Source: Streptomyces sp. NBC_01306 (lineage in GTDB: Bacteria; Actinomycetota; Actinomycetes; Streptomycetales; Streptomycetaceae). Taken from it: DNA of 64,000 bases. The notes under the pieces are model-generated. The model did no database searches. It was not told the origin of the DNA and was given only the letters and a program-made list of their open reading frames with translations. The stretch spans positions 1,677,501 to 1,741,500 of the forward strand of contig NZ_JAPEPC010000001.1 in the NCBI RefSeq assembly GCF_026340465.1, given 5' to 3'. The position numbers were made by a program, and so were the translations under genes. Shown here one piece after another: positions 18,128 to 27,679 of the stretch (positions are counted from its first letter, which is position 1; the number at the start of each line of letters is the position of its first letter).

Positions 18128-20511
18128 CCGCCCGTCCCCCGTCCCGCACTCCGTCGCCCGCCGAACCCGAGCCCGCCCCGGCCGACCCGGCCGCCCCACC
18201 TGCCTCGGCCGCCCCGACCGCAGCGCCTCCGGAACCCGCAGCGAACACCGAGCACACAGCGGTCCTGCCCTCCCAGCCGGCACCGGCACCTACAGCGGCG
18301 CCGGCGCCGACCGGAGGCGCACGGCCCGTGGAGGCGCTCGACGCCCGGGACCGCGAGCGGCTGCTCAGCGGCGGCCACCACGACCCGCACGCGCTGCTCG
18401 GCGCCCATCCGGTCGGCGGAGGCATCGCCGTCCGGGCGCTGCGGCCGTACGCCCGGGCCGTGACCGTGGTCGCGAAGGGGCTCCGCGCCGAACTGCACGA
18501 CGACGGCCAGGGTTTCTTCTCCGGGCTGCTGCCGCTGCGCACCGTCCCGGAGTACGCGCTGCTCGTCACGTACGACGACAACGAGATCGAGCTCCAGGAC
18601 CCGTACCGCTTCCTGCCCACCCTCGGTGAGCTCGATCTGCATCTGATCGGCGAGGGCCGCCACGAGGAGCTGTGGAAGGCGCTCGGCGCGCACCCGATGA
18701 CCGTTCAGGGCGTCACCGGCACCCGCTTCACCGTCTGGGCACCCGACGCGCGCGGGGTGCGGGTCAGCGGGGACTTCAACTACTGGGACGGCGCCGCGTA
18801 TCCGATGCGTTCGCTCGGTTCGTCCGGTGTGTGGGAGCTGTTCGTGCCGGGCATCGGCGAGGGCGCGCTCTACAAGTTCGACCTGATGCGCCCGGACGGC
18901 AGCCACACGCTGCGCGCCGACCCGATGGCGCGGCGCACCGAGGTGCCGCCCGCCACCGCTTCGGTCGTGACGCAGTCGCACCACCGCTGGCAGGACGAGC
19001 AGTGGATGACGCACCGAGGGGACCGGCCGGTGCACGAGGCGCCGTTCTCCGTGTACGAGATCCATCTGCCGTCCTGGCGACCGGGTCTGACGTACCGCCA
19101 GCTCGCGACACAGCTGCCGGCGTACGTCCAGGACCTGGGTTTCACACATGTGGAGCTGATGCCGGTCTCGGAGCACCCCTTCGGCGGCTCGTGGGGGTAC
19201 CAGGTCACCGGCTTCTACGCGCCGACGTCCCGGATGGGCACGCCCGACGACTTCCGGTGTCTGGTGGACGCGCTGCACAGGGCGGGTATCGGTGTCCTGA
19301 TGGACTGGGTGCCCGCGCACTTCCCGAAGGACGACTGGGCGCTGGCGCAGTTCGACGGGTGCCCGCTGTACGAGCACTCCGACCCGGCCCGTGCCGAGCA
19401 CCCCGACTGGGGCACCCTGGAGTTCGACTACGGTCGCACCGAGGTGCGTAACTTCCTTGTCGCCAACGCCACTTACTGGTGCGAGGAGTTCCATATCGAC
19501 GGGCTGCGGGTGGACGCGGTCGCCTCGATGCTCTATCTGGACTACTCCCGCGAGGAAGGGCAGTGGTCACCGAACGAGCACGGCGGCCGGGAGAACCCGG
19601 ACGCGGTGGCCTTCCTCCAGGAGATGAACGCGACGGTCTACCGCCGCAACCCCGGTGTGGTGACGATCGCCGAGGAGTCGACGGCCTGGGACGGTGTCAC
19701 CCGCGCCACCGACCAGGTCGGCGCGGGCGGCTTCGGCGGTCTCGGCTTCGGGCTGAAGTGGAACATGGGGTGGATGCACGACTCGCTGGAGTACGTGGCC
19801 AAGGAGCCGGTGCACCGCAAGTACCACCACAACGAGATGACGTTCTCGATGGTGTACGCGTTCAGCGAGAACTACGTCCTGCCCATCTCGCACGACGAGG
19901 TGGTGCACGGCAAGCAGGCGCTGGTCTCGAAGATGCCGGGCGACTGGTGGCAGCAGCGCGCCACGCACCGCGCGTATCTGGGCTTCATGTGGGCCCACCC
20001 GGGCAAGCAACTCCTGTTCATGGGGCAGGAGTTCGCGCAGGGCGCCGAGTGGTCGGAGGCGCACGGCCCGGACTGGTGGCTGCTGGACCCGTCGTACGGG
20101 GCGGCGCACGACCACCGCGGGGTACGGGACCTGGTGCGCGACCTGAACGCGGTGTACACGGCGGCCCCCGCCCTGTGGCAGCGCGACACCGACCCGGGCG
20201 GTTTCGACTGGGTGGTGGGGGACGCGGCGGAGGACAACGTCTTCGCGTTCCTGCGCTACGACGCGCACGGCGCCCCGCTCCTGTCGGTCTCCAACTTCTC
20301 GCCGGTGGTGCGGCACCAGTACCGGCTCGGGGTGCCGGAATCGGTGCCGGAGTGGCACGAGGTGCTCAACACCGACACCGGTCTGTACGGCGGCGGTGAC
20401 ATCCGCAACGCGGACCCGCTGAAGCCCGAGCCGGTGCCGTACCACGGGCGGCCGTCCAGCATCGGTCTGACGCTGCCGCCGCTCGCGACGGTGTGGTTCA
20501 GGCCGGTCTGA
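18124..20511 (+). CDS. glgB: 1,4-alpha-glucan branching enzyme
   Basis: The 795-residue GH13_9 enzyme makes alpha-1,6 branches on glucan chains elongated by GlgE. Catalytic residues are D464 ([17 protein letters not shown]) and E517 ([11 protein letters not shown]), with [11 protein letters not shown] in the active site. CBM48 and the N1 domain precede the barrel. The first about 65 residues are an Ala/Pro-rich low-complexity tail not needed for catalysis, common in Streptomyces GlgB. The GTG start at 18124 overlaps the mak stop. A hairpin at 20565-20611 ends the operon. Confidence 0.95.
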   Translation: MTARPPSRTPSPAEPEPAPADPAAPPASAAPTAAPPEPAANTEHTAVLPSQPAPAPTAAPAPTGGARPVEALDARDRERLLSGGHHDPHALLGAHPVGGGIAVRALRPYARAVTVVAKGLRAELHDDGQGFFSGLLPLRTVPEYALLVTYDDNEIELQDPYRFLPTLGELDLHLIGEGRHEELWKALGAHPMTVQGVTGTRFTVWAPDARGVRVSGDFNYWDGAAYPMRSLGSSGVWELFVPGIGEGALYKFDLMRPDGSHTLRADPMARRTEVPPATASVVTQSHHRWQDEQWMTHRGDRPVHEAPFSVYEIHLPSWRPGLTYRQLATQLPAYVQDLGFTHVELMPVSEHPFGGSWGYQVTGFYAPTSRMGTPDDFRCLVDALHRAGIGVLMDWVPAHFPKDDWALAQFDGCPLYEHSDPARAEHPDWGTLEFDYGRTEVRNFLVANATYWCEEFHIDGLRVDAVASMLYLDYSREEGQWSPNEHGGRENPDAVAFLQEMNATVYRRNPGVVTIAEESTAWDGVTRATDQVGAGGFGGLGFGLKWNMGWMHDSLEYVAKEPVHRKYHHNEMTFSMVYAFSENYVLPISHDEVVHGKQALVSKMPGDWWQQRATHRAYLGFMWAHPGKQLLFMGQEFAQGAEWSEAHGPDWWLLDPSYGAAHDHRGVRDLVRDLNAVYTAAPALWQRDTDPGGFDWVVGDAAEDNVFAFLRYDAHGAPLLSVSNFSPVVRHQYRLGVPESVPEWHEVLNTDTGLYGGGDIRNADPLKPEPVPYHGRPSSIGLTLPPLATVWFRPV

Positions 20512-20564
20512 TCCCGCCGGGCGCGGCCGGACGGGGAGACACACTCCCGGCAGCACGGAGGTAC

Positions 20565-20611
20565 GGAGGTGCGGCGGCGTGGAGCTCACAGCTCACACGC
20601 GCCGCACCTCC
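20565..20611 (+). terminator. Terminator hairpin between glgB and the convergent HelD-like gene
   Basis: GGAGGTGCGGC (20565-20575) pairs with GCCGCACCTCC (20601-20611), with further pairing (GGAGCTCA/AGCTC) inside. It lies 50 nt after glgB and just past the end of the convergent helicase-like gene, so it can act on both. Confidence 0.7.
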
Positions 20612-20629
20612 TCCGTGTCAGGCTCCGTG

Positions 20630-22894
20630 TCACGGGCGGGGCTCCGTCGCGCCCGTGAGGCACTCCGGCAGTCCGCCGCGGGTGTGCACGATCCCGGCCC
20701 GCTGGGTGGCCCGGGTCAGGGCCACGTACAGGTCGCTCGTACCGCGCGGCGAACCGGTCAGGATCAGGCCGGGCTCGACCACGATCACCGTGTCGAACTC
20801 AAGCCCCTTCGCCTGCCGGGGATCGAGCAGGACGACGGGCCGGTGCAGGTCCGGCTCGCCCCCGTCGACGTCCGGGAGTACGGCGGCCAGTTCGCGGTGG
20901 AGCACGGCAGGGGCGATCACCGCGAGCCTGCGCTCGTCGGCGCGCTCGTCCGCGACGGCATCGGCCACGGCCCGGGGCAGGTCATCGGCGGCCCGCACCC
21001 ACGGCGCCACCCCCGTGGAGCGGATGGAGCGCGGCGGCCGGAACGCCGGGTCCGCGGCGCTCGGGACGGCTGCCGCGACCTCCATGATCTCGGCGGGGGT
21101 GCGGTAGTTGATGCCGAGCCGCACCTGCTCGTAGCGGTCTTCGACGTACGGGGCGAGCATCGTCGCCCAGTCGCCCACGCCGCCCGGCTCGGCGGTCTGG
21201 GCCGGGTCGCCGACCAGCGTCATCGAGCGGGTCGGGGAGCGCCGCATCAGCAGCCGCCACACCATCGGCGACAGCTCCTGCGCCTCGTCCACGATGATGT
21301 GACCGAAGGCCCAGGTGCGGTCGGCCGCCGCGCGTTCGGCGGCGCTGCGGTGGTCGGCCTCCTCGTGGCGCTCGGCCATCCGCTCGGCGTCGATGATGTC
21401 GTGCGCCGCGAGCAGTTCGGACTCCTCGTCCTCGAACTCGAAGGACTCGGAGCCCAGCGACAGATCGAGGACGCCCTGGGCGAACGCGACCTGCTCCTGC
21501 CGGGCGGCCTCGGCCGCCGCGCGTACCGCGGAGTCGTCCTCGCCGAGCAGTTCGGCGGCCTCGTCGAGCAGCGGGACGTCGGCCGCCGTCCAGTCACCGC
21601 CCTTGCGGCGGATGGCGTCCGCGTCGGCGTCCGGCAGGTGCACCGGGTCGGTGAGGTAGTCGGCGACCACCTGCTGCGGGGTGAGGATCGGCCACAACTC
21701 CTCGATGGCCGCGTGCACTTCGGGGCTGGACGCGACGGCCTTGCCGATCTGGGCGAGGTCGTCGGGGCCCAGGAAGTTGGGCCCGCCGTAGGGGTCGGTG
21801 CCGAGCCGGTCGGCCAGCTGCGCGGTCAGATCGTCGATGATCCGGAACGCGAAGTGCGGGCGCGCCAGGTTGTGCGGCAGCAGTGTCGAGCGGGCCCGCT
21901 CACGGGCGGTGTCGGCGATGGTCCAGTCGAGCAGCAGATCGCCGTCGTCGTGCGGGATCACCAGGGGCTCGCCGGGCTCCGGCGTGCGCTGGAGATCGCG
22001 TACGAAGGCGGCCAGCGCCTCCGCCATCTCCGTACGCCCCTTGACGGCGGCGGCAGCCGGGGTGTCCGTGCCGGTGGCGGTCACTCCGGGGAAGAGCTCC
22101 CCCGGGGTGGCGAGCAGCACGCCCGTCTCGCCGAGCGAGGGCAGCACCTCACCGATGTAGCCGAGGAAGGCCGGGTTGGGGCCGACGACGAGCACGGCAC
22201 GGCGGGCGAGCTGGTCGCGGTGCGCGTAGAGGAGGTATGCGGCGCGGTGCAGGGCGACCGCGGTCTTCCCGGTGCCGGGGCCGCCCTCGACGACGAGGAT
22301 CCCGTGGTGCGGGGCCCGGATGATCTCGTCCTGTTCGGCCTGGATGGTCTGCACGATGTCGTGCATCCGGCCGGTGCGCGCGGAGTCCAGGGCAGCGAGG
22401 AGCACCGCGTCGGCGTCGGCCCCCTCGTGCCCGGTGCGCTCGGTGTCGGTGAGGTCGAGGATCTCGTCGTGGAGCGCGGTGACGGTCCGGCCATCGGTGG
22501 TGAGGTGCCGGCGGCGGCGCAGCCCCATCGGGGAATGCCCGGTGGCGAGGTAGAAAGGCCGCGCGATACGCGCACGCCAGTCGATCACCAGCGGGGTGCG
22601 TTCGTTGTTCTCGTCGGCCTCTTCGCGGATTCCGATACGGCCGATGTGGTACCGGGATCCGTCGGTGAAATCAATACGGCCGAAGCAGAGCCCGGATTCC
22701 ACCGAATTCAGCGCACTGAGCAGACCGGACCGTTCAGCGACCAGCACATCGCGCTCGACACGCGCCTGAAGTCCCTTCCCCACCTGGGCGAACGAGCCCT
22801 GGACGGCGGCTTCGGCGCGCTCCCGGAGCGCGTCCAGCCGCTCGTAGAGCCGTGAGACGAATTGCTGCTCGTTCTGCAATTCCTCGGTTGACAA
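20630..22894 (-). CDS. HelD/HelR-like UvrD-family ATPase (RNA polymerase recycling)
   Basis: The 754-residue protein has a coiled-coil N-terminus (EQQFVSRLYERLDALRERAEA) and a superfamily 1 motor. Motif I (Walker A) is EGGPGTGKTAVALHRAAYLL, DEAQEL is the Walker B, and motif VI is DLYVALTRATQRAG. Actinobacterial HelD proteins use the coiled coil and secondary-channel arm to remove stalled RNA polymerase from DNA; some (HelR) also displace rifamycin. The TTG start at 22894 is preceded by AGGAGC at good spacing and gives the usual N-terminus. I see no obvious rifamycin-associated palindrome upstream, so I do not assign the resistance role. Confidence 0.85.
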   Translation of the reverse strand: MSTEELQNEQQFVSRLYERLDALRERAEAAVQGSFAQVGKGLQARVERDVLVAERSGLLSALNSVESGLCFGRIDFTDGSRYHIGRIGIREEADENNERTPLVIDWRARIARPFYLATGHSPMGLRRRRHLTTDGRTVTALHDEILDLTDTERTGHEGADADAVLLAALDSARTGRMHDIVQTIQAEQDEIIRAPHHGILVVEGGPGTGKTAVALHRAAYLLYAHRDQLARRAVLVVGPNPAFLGYIGEVLPSLGETGVLLATPGELFPGVTATGTDTPAAAAVKGRTEMAEALAAFVRDLQRTPEPGEPLVIPHDDGDLLLDWTIADTARERARSTLLPHNLARPHFAFRIIDDLTAQLADRLGTDPYGGPNFLGPDDLAQIGKAVASSPEVHAAIEELWPILTPQQVVADYLTDPVHLPDADADAIRRKGGDWTAADVPLLDEAAELLGEDDSAVRAAAEAARQEQVAFAQGVLDLSLGSESFEFEDEESELLAAHDIIDAERMAERHEEADHRSAAERAAADRTWAFGHIIVDEAQELSPMVWRLLMRRSPTRSMTLVGDPAQTAEPGGVGDWATMLAPYVEDRYEQVRLGINYRTPAEIMEVAAAVPSAADPAFRPPRSIRSTGVAPWVRAADDLPRAVADAVADERADERRLAVIAPAVLHRELAAVLPDVDGGEPDLHRPVVLLDPRQAKGLEFDTVIVVEPGLILTGSPRGTSDLYVALTRATQRAGIVHTRGGLPECLTGATEPRP

Positions 22895-22994
22895 TGCAGC
22901 TCCTGACGCGATACGGTGCCCTTATAAGTCTTCTTCTGACTCCGCCTCACACAAGGCGATGCAAAGACAGGAAGCACCCACTCTACGCGCCGCA

Positions 22995-23028
22995 ATACCC
23001 CGGACGTCAATTCGCCCGGGGTATTTTT
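22995..23028 (+). terminator. Intrinsic terminator, strongest on the plus strand
   Basis: ATACCCCGG (22995-23003) pairs with CCGGGGTAT (23016-23024), followed on the plus strand by five T (23024-23028). It is one of the few hairpins in this window with a real T tract. On the minus strand it lies after the thioredoxin gene and is preceded by five A, so it may also end that transcript. No plus-strand gene precedes it within 2 kb. Confidence 0.8.
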
Positions 23029-23090
23029 GTGCAGTATTTTCCGCTTTCCGCGACAGGACTCCGTGGCAGGTTCCGCGTGAGGTCTCCCTG

Positions 23091-23423
23091 TCAGAGCACG
23101 TCGGCGAGTTCCTGGAGCAGCCGCCGCTTCGGGCGGGCGCCCACCATCGACTTCACCGGCTCCCCGTCACGGAAGACCATCAGTGTCGGCATCGACATCA
23201 CCCCGTACCGGACCATCACATCCGGGTTGCTGTCGACGTCGAGCTGTACGACCTTGAGGCGTCCGGCCTCCTCGCCCGCGACGGCGCTCAGCACCGGCGC
23301 GAGCTGCCGGCACGGCCCGCACCAGTCGGCGGTGAACTCGACCAGGACCGGCAGTCCGGCCGCGAGTACCTCGGTGTCGAAATCGGCGTCGGTCACGGCG
23401 TCGACGCCCTCTGCGTGGATCAT
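23091..23423 (-). CDS. Thioredoxin
   Basis: The 110-residue protein has the classical active site WCGPC (C35, C38) and the cis-proline loop MSMPTLMVF, so it is a full-length cytosolic thioredoxin that reduces protein disulfides. The ATG at 23423 follows GGAGG with correct spacing; a GTG six codons upstream is less likely. Its start overlaps the stop of the MerR-type gene by ATGA, which makes the two a coupled pair. Several thioredoxins exist in Streptomyces, so I give no number. Confidence 0.92.
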   Translation of the reverse strand: MIHAEGVDAVTDADFDTEVLAAGLPVLVEFTADWCGPCRQLAPVLSAVAGEEAGRLKVVQLDVDSNPDVMVRYGVMSMPTLMVFRDGEPVKSMVGARPKRRLLQELADVL

Positions 23424-23839
23424 CTCCGGTGTTCCTCCCACTCGTCCCCGTCGGACAGTTCACAGCGCGGCTCCGGACCGCCCGGCAACTCCGCCTCGGC
23501 GCGGGCCAGTTCGGCCCCCACCTGTCGGCGGACCCCCTGGAGCTGCCCGATCAGCGCGTCCAGCTCGGACAGCTTGCGCCGGTACACGGCGAGCGAGGCG
23601 GGGCAGACGTCTCCGGCCGGGTGCCCGGCGCGCAGGCACTCGACGAACGGCCTGGTCTCCTCCAGGTCGAAGCCGAAGTCCTGGAGCGTCCTGATCTGCT
23701 GGAGCAGCCGCAGATCGTCCTCGTCATAGGTGCGGTAGCCGTTCACCGCCCGCCGTGCGGGCAGCAGTTCCCGGGACTCGTAGTAGCGCAGAGCACGGGT
23801 GGTGGTGCCGGCCCGCTCCGCCAGCTCGCCGATTCGCAT
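23420..23839 (-). CDS. MerR-family transcriptional regulator
   Basis: The 139-residue protein begins with the MerR winged helix (MRIGELAERAGTTTRALRYYESRELL, then NGYRTYDEDDLRLL) and continues into a dimerisation helix with two cysteines (ECLRAGHPAGDVCP) that might sense metal or redox stress. It is encoded just before and overlaps the thioredoxin gene, so it probably controls it by bending a spacer-distorted promoter upstream of 23839. The inducer is unknown. The ATG at 23839 is the only sensible start. Confidence 0.88.
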   Translation of the reverse strand: MRIGELAERAGTTTRALRYYESRELLPARRAVNGYRTYDEDDLRLLQQIRTLQDFGFDLEETRPFVECLRAGHPAGDVCPASLAVYRRKLSELDALIGQLQGVRRQVGAELARAEAELPGGPEPRCELSDGDEWEEHRR

Positions 23840-23901
23840 GTCCCGACGGTAATCCTTGACGTCGGCGTCAAGGCAAGGAGCAGGGACGGCCCGCGGCGGC
23901 C

Positions 23902-25494
23902 TCAGGCCGCGGTGGTCGCCGGCTCCTCCGCGGGCGCCGCCTCCGGTTCCGTACGCCGGCCGCGGCCCGGGATCAGGACGGCGACCAGCACCGTGCCCAC
24001 CCCGAGGATCACCGCGCCGACCAGGCTGGTGTGGGCGACCGCCTGCGAGAAGGCGCCGTTCACCGCGTCCACCAGGGCGTGCGCCTGCTCGGGCCCCGCC
24101 TTGGCGCCGACCTTCTCGGCGACCGCGAGCCCGGCACCCACCGAGTCCTGCGCGGTGCTCAGCGCACCGGCGGGCAGCTTCCCGCCGACCGTGTCCGCGA
24201 GGTGCGAGGAGTACGCGCCGGAGAGCACCGACCCGAGAATGGCGATGCCCAGCGAGCCGCCCAGCTCGATCGAGGTGTCGTTGACCGCGCCGCCGACGCC
24301 GAGTTCGGACTCCGGGAACGCGCCCATGATCGCGTCGGTGCACGGCGAGAGGGCGAGGCCGATGGCCAGACCGAGCAGGACCAGGGGCAGGACGAACTCC
24401 CCGTAGCCCGAGCCCGCGTCGATCCGGGTGAGCAGCGCCAGCGATGCCGTGCCGCCGACCATGCCCGCGGTGACCGTGACGCGCATCCCGAGCCGGGGCG
24501 TCAGGATCCCGGTCAGCGCCGAGCCGACGAAGACCGCGCCGGCCAGCGGCAGCATCCGGACCCCGGTCTCGAAGGCGTCGAAGCCCAGGACGAACTGGAG
24601 GTGCTGGGTCAGGTAGTAGAAGGCACCGAACACGGCCAGGAAGAAGAGCGCGACGGCGAGATTCGACCCGGCGAATCCGCGGTCGAGGTAGCGCCGTACG
24701 TCGAGCACCGGTCGCGGGTGCCGCAGCTCCCACAGCACGAACACGACGAACCCGGCGCCCGCCACGACAGCGGCGGTGACGGCCTTGGCGCCCCAGCCGA
24801 AGTGCGGACCTTCAATGATCATGTAGACGAGGGCGCCGACGGAGATCACCGAGAGCAGCCCGCCCACGTAGTCGATCCGGCCGTGGTGGCCTGCCTTCGA
24901 CGGGGGTACGAGGACGAAGGCGCCGATAATGGCGAGTACCGCGATCGGTACGTTGATCAGGAACGTCGAGGCCCAGCCGTGGTGCTGGAGCAGCGCCCCC
25001 GCGACCAGCGGGCCGGCGGCGATGGCGAGCCCGGCGGTGGCCGTCCACAGGACGATCGCCTTGGCCCGCTCGGCGCGCGGGAAGCTCGCGGCGAGCAATG
25101 AGAGCGTGGCCGGCATGATCATCGCCGCACCGACCCCCATGACGGCGCGGGCCGCGATGACGCCTGTCGCACTGCCGACCAGCGACCCGGCGACCGCTCC
25201 CCCGCCGAAGACGACGAGCCCCAGCACGAGCGCGCCGCGCCTGCTGTACTTGTCGCCGATCGCGCCGAGCAGCAGCATCAGCGCCGCGTACGGGACGGTG
25301 TAGCCGTCGATGACCCACTGGAGGTCGGCGCTGCTGAGCCCCAGGTCCCGTGTCATGTCGGGGGCCGCGACCGTCAGGGCGGTGTTCGCCATCACGATGA
25401 TCAGCAGGCTCAGACAGAGCACCAGCAGCGCCCACCAGCGGCGCCGGTACGGCCCTGCCATCTCCGCCACCGGTTGCTTCACCACGAGGTTCAT
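23902..25494 (-). CDS. DHA2-family MFS drug exporter (EmrB/QacA type)
   Basis: The 530-residue membrane protein has about 14 predicted helices. Signatures include LDYMANTALTVAAPDM-like TM1 (seen as VMANTALTVAAPDM), LQWVIDGYTVPYAALMLLLGAIGDKYSRRG (motif A) and the TM5 antiporter motif region GPLVAGAL. It would export lipophilic or cationic compounds by proton antiport. The ATG at 25494 starts the cytosolic tail before YRRRWWALLVLCLSLLI. A TetR gene is divergent, and tandem 18-bp operators lie between them, so expression is probably derepressed by a ligand of that TetR. Confidence 0.9.
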   Translation of the reverse strand: MNLVVKQPVAEMAGPYRRRWWALLVLCLSLLIIVMANTALTVAAPDMTRDLGLSSADLQWVIDGYTVPYAALMLLLGAIGDKYSRRGALVLGLVVFGGGAVAGSLVGSATGVIAARAVMGVGAAMIMPATLSLLAASFPRAERAKAIVLWTATAGLAIAAGPLVAGALLQHHGWASTFLINVPIAVLAIIGAFVLVPPSKAGHHGRIDYVGGLLSVISVGALVYMIIEGPHFGWGAKAVTAAVVAGAGFVVFVLWELRHPRPVLDVRRYLDRGFAGSNLAVALFFLAVFGAFYYLTQHLQFVLGFDAFETGVRMLPLAGAVFVGSALTGILTPRLGMRVTVTAGMVGGTASLALLTRIDAGSGYGEFVLPLVLLGLAIGLALSPCTDAIMGAFPESELGVGGAVNDTSIELGGSLGIAILGSVLSGAYSSHLADTVGGKLPAGALSTAQDSVGAGLAVAEKVGAKAGPEQAHALVDAVNGAFSQAVAHTSLVGAVILGVGTVLVAVLIPGRGRRTEPEAAPAEEPATTAA

Positions 25495-25550
25495 GACGTT
25501 CCACCACTCCCGTCCACTGGCACACGCCGACTGCACACGCCAACACCTAC

Positions 25551-25586
25551 TTGCACATCACTGTGCAATTACACACTGCTGTGCAA
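25551..25586. promoter_or_regulatory. Two abutting 18-bp operators for the divergent TetR/MFS pair
   Basis: TTGCACATCACTGTGCAA (25551-25568) is a perfect inverted repeat TTGCACA-N4-TGTGCAA. It is followed without gap by TTACACACTGCTGTGCAA (25569-25586), the same repeat with one mismatch. They sit between the exporter start (25494) and the TetR start (25615), so binding would shut both promoters. Confidence 0.8.
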
Positions 25587-25614
25587 TTTAGCGCGCTTCC
25601 CGGCGCGGTGCAAA

Positions 25615-26238
25615 ATGGGGCCCGTGACTTCCGGACGAGCAGACGCCAACCGCCGCCGCATCCTGGATGTGGCGCTCACCGAGCTGCTGCACGACCCGGA
25701 CGCCTCGATGGACCAGATCGCGCGCGCGGCCGGAGTCGTACGCCGCACGGTCTACGGCCACTTCCCGAGCCGCGAGGCGCTGATCGGCGCGCTCGTGGAC
25801 AACGCGACGGCCGCCGTGGTCGAGGCCCACGCCACCGGCCGCGAAGGCATCAGCGACCCGGCCGAGGCACTGGCCCGCGCGACCCTCGCGGTCTGGGAGA
25901 TCGCCGACCGCTACCGGCTGCTGGTCGCACTGGCCCAGCGCAGCGTGACCATGGCGGGCATCAAACAGCGCCTCACCCCGGTACGGGAGATCTGCACGGC
26001 GCTCATCCAATACGGCCTGGACGAGGGCGCGTTCACTTCACCCCTGACCGCGGCGGCCCTGTCGTACGTCCACGAGCAGGCGCTGTTCGGCCTGATGGAG
26101 GCCGTCAACGAAGGGGCCCTCCCGGCGGAGGAGGGCGGAGCGGCGGCAGCCAGCACCCTGCTGATGACAGCGGGCGTACCGGCGTCGCGGGCGGCCGCGG
26201 TGGTGCGCGCGGCACTGGGGCGGGGGGACGGGGCGTGA
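25615..26238 (+). CDS. TetR-family repressor of the divergent MFS exporter
   Basis: The 207-residue protein has an N-terminal HTH (RRRILDVALTELLHDP, MDQIARAAGVVRRTVYGHFPSREALI) and an all-helical ligand domain. The ATG at 25615 or GTG at 25624 could be used; neither has a good ribosome binding site, so the mRNA may be nearly leaderless. Twin inverted repeats directly upstream fit autoregulation and repression of the DHA2 exporter. The inducing ligand is unknown. Confidence 0.88.
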   Translation: MGPVTSGRADANRRRILDVALTELLHDPDASMDQIARAAGVVRRTVYGHFPSREALIGALVDNATAAVVEAHATGREGISDPAEALARATLAVWEIADRYRLLVALAQRSVTMAGIKQRLTPVREICTALIQYGLDEGAFTSPLTAAALSYVHEQALFGLMEAVNEGALPAEEGGAAAASTLLMTAGVPASRAAAVVRAALGRGDGA

Positions 26239-26295
26239 GGGCGGGTCGGCCCCGTGCGTTCGTCAGACCATGGGAATCATGTGCCTGATCCGGTA

Positions 26296-27327
26296 CTAGC
26301 GGCCCGTGGTGAGGACCATCCGGAAGCGTGCTGAGCCCGACATCATCCTGGCGAACGCCTCGTCCGCCTCCTCCAGCGGTGCCTCCTCGGTCCACGAGCG
26401 GACGCCGGTCTGCTCGGCGAAGCGCAGGGTGTCCTCGGTGTCCACCGCGGTGCCGGACGCGTGGCCGTAGACCTTCTTCGTGCCCGTGATGAACTGCAGG
26501 CCGCTGAACGTCATTTCGTCGGGGGTGGCGCCGACCACGATGAGTTCACCGCGCCGGCCCAGGCCGTCGAAGGTCGCTGTCATCGCCGGGCCGTTGGTGA
26601 CCGTGGCGAGGACGACCTTCGCGCCGCCCAGCTCCTGGAGCTCGTCGGCGACGTTCCCGGCCGTGCTGTCGATGTAGTGCCTGGCTCCGAGGCCGTACGC
26701 GAGCTTCGCCTTCTCCGCGCCGCGGGCGATCGCCACCGTACGGAACCCCATCTTCGCCGCGAACTGCACGCCGAGATGGCCCAGTCCGCCGATCCCGAGG
26801 ATCGCGACCAGGTCACCCGGGCCGGCAGCGCTGCGCCGCAGCGCGTTGAAGACCGTGACGCCCGCGCAGGCCAGCGGGGCCGCCTCGACGGAGGTCAGGG
26901 CGTCGGGGACGCGGGCCAGGGCGACCGCCGGTACGACGACCGTGTCGGCATAGCCGCCGGGATAGGCGGCGCCGGGAATCTCCAGCCGGTCGCAGTTGAT
27001 GCCGTCGCCCTCCCGGCAGGCCTCGCAGTAGCCGCAGCTGCCGCCGTACCAGCCGACCGCGACCCGGTCCCCGGTATCCCAGCCCTCGACGCCCGCGCCG
27101 AGGGTGTCGATCCGGCCCGCGATCTCATGGCCGGTGGTCACGGGGAACGTCGCTCCGGGCAGCATTCCGCCGGTGATCATCGCGTCGGAGTGGCAGACCC
27201 CGCACGCTTCCACCGTGATCCTGACGTGGCCAGGTCCCGGTTCCGGGAGTTCGGTGCGTACGAGGGTGAAGGGGCCGCCGGGCTCGGCGACCTGCATGGC
27301 GCGGGGAGATGCGGGCGTGGATGTCAT
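26296..27327 (-). CDS. Zinc-dependent alcohol dehydrogenase (MDR family)
   Basis: The 343-residue protein has the catalytic zinc motifs CGVCHSD and GHEIAGRI. All four structural-zinc cysteines are present (CGYCEACREGDGINC), and the Rossmann motif is GIGGLGHLGVQFA. It oxidises primary alcohols or reduces aldehydes with NAD(P). The ATG at 27327 follows AGGGAAGG. It stands alone, convergent to the TetR gene, with a 352-nt non-coding stretch upstream; nothing nearby indicates its physiological substrate. Confidence 0.9.
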   Translation of the reverse strand: MTSTPASPRAMQVAEPGGPFTLVRTELPEPGPGHVRITVEACGVCHSDAMITGGMLPGATFPVTTGHEIAGRIDTLGAGVEGWDTGDRVAVGWYGGSCGYCEACREGDGINCDRLEIPGAAYPGGYADTVVVPAVALARVPDALTSVEAAPLACAGVTVFNALRRSAAGPGDLVAILGIGGLGHLGVQFAAKMGFRTVAIARGAEKAKLAYGLGARHYIDSTAGNVADELQELGGAKVVLATVTNGPAMTATFDGLGRRGELIVVGATPDEMTFSGLQFITGTKKVYGHASGTAVDTEDTLRFAEQTGVRSWTEEAPLEEADEAFARMMSGSARFRMVLTTGR

Positions 27328-27679
27328 GGGGCCTTCCCTGCCTTCCGCGGGGTGGAGGGTGCGACGAGGATCGGGAGCGAGGAGGGGGCGTCGGCGTTCT
27401 GTCCGGTTCTGTCCGCCCCTCCCAGTGTGGGCATTCCGCGTCACATCGGCCACGCGCACCGCGCGGCGCGGCTCAGGGCTGCGCGTCGTACCAGGTCAGC
27501 AGGGGTGCGGGAGGCGGAGGCAGGCCCGTGCGGAATGGACTCGGGGCCCGTTGTCAGTGGTGGGTGACAGCATGTGAACCGACCGCTCGCAACTCCATGA
27601 CCCGACCAATCGGCCACCCGCAACTCCGTGACCCGGACCAACCGCACCCATAGCCCGACCGCGTCTCCAGGGAATCCGT
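27328..27679. other. 352-nt intergenic region with a 31-bp imperfect direct repeat
   Basis: No gene is seen between the alcohol dehydrogenase and tag, which are divergent. CGCAACTCCATGACCCGACC (27588 on) and a near copy at 27619-27641 form an imperfect direct repeat just upstream of tag. TGTCA-N8-TGACA (27552-27569) is a small inverted repeat. These could be control sites for tag; this is inference. Confidence 0.45.

Noticed and set aside
20579..22855. Plus-strand open frame of about 750 codons
   Set aside because: It is antisense to the HelD-like gene and shows no domain or signal.
22895..22994. Rifamycin-associated palindrome upstream of the HelD-like gene
   Set aside because: I found no clear inverted repeat of the expected type here, so a rifamycin-inducible HelR role is not claimed.
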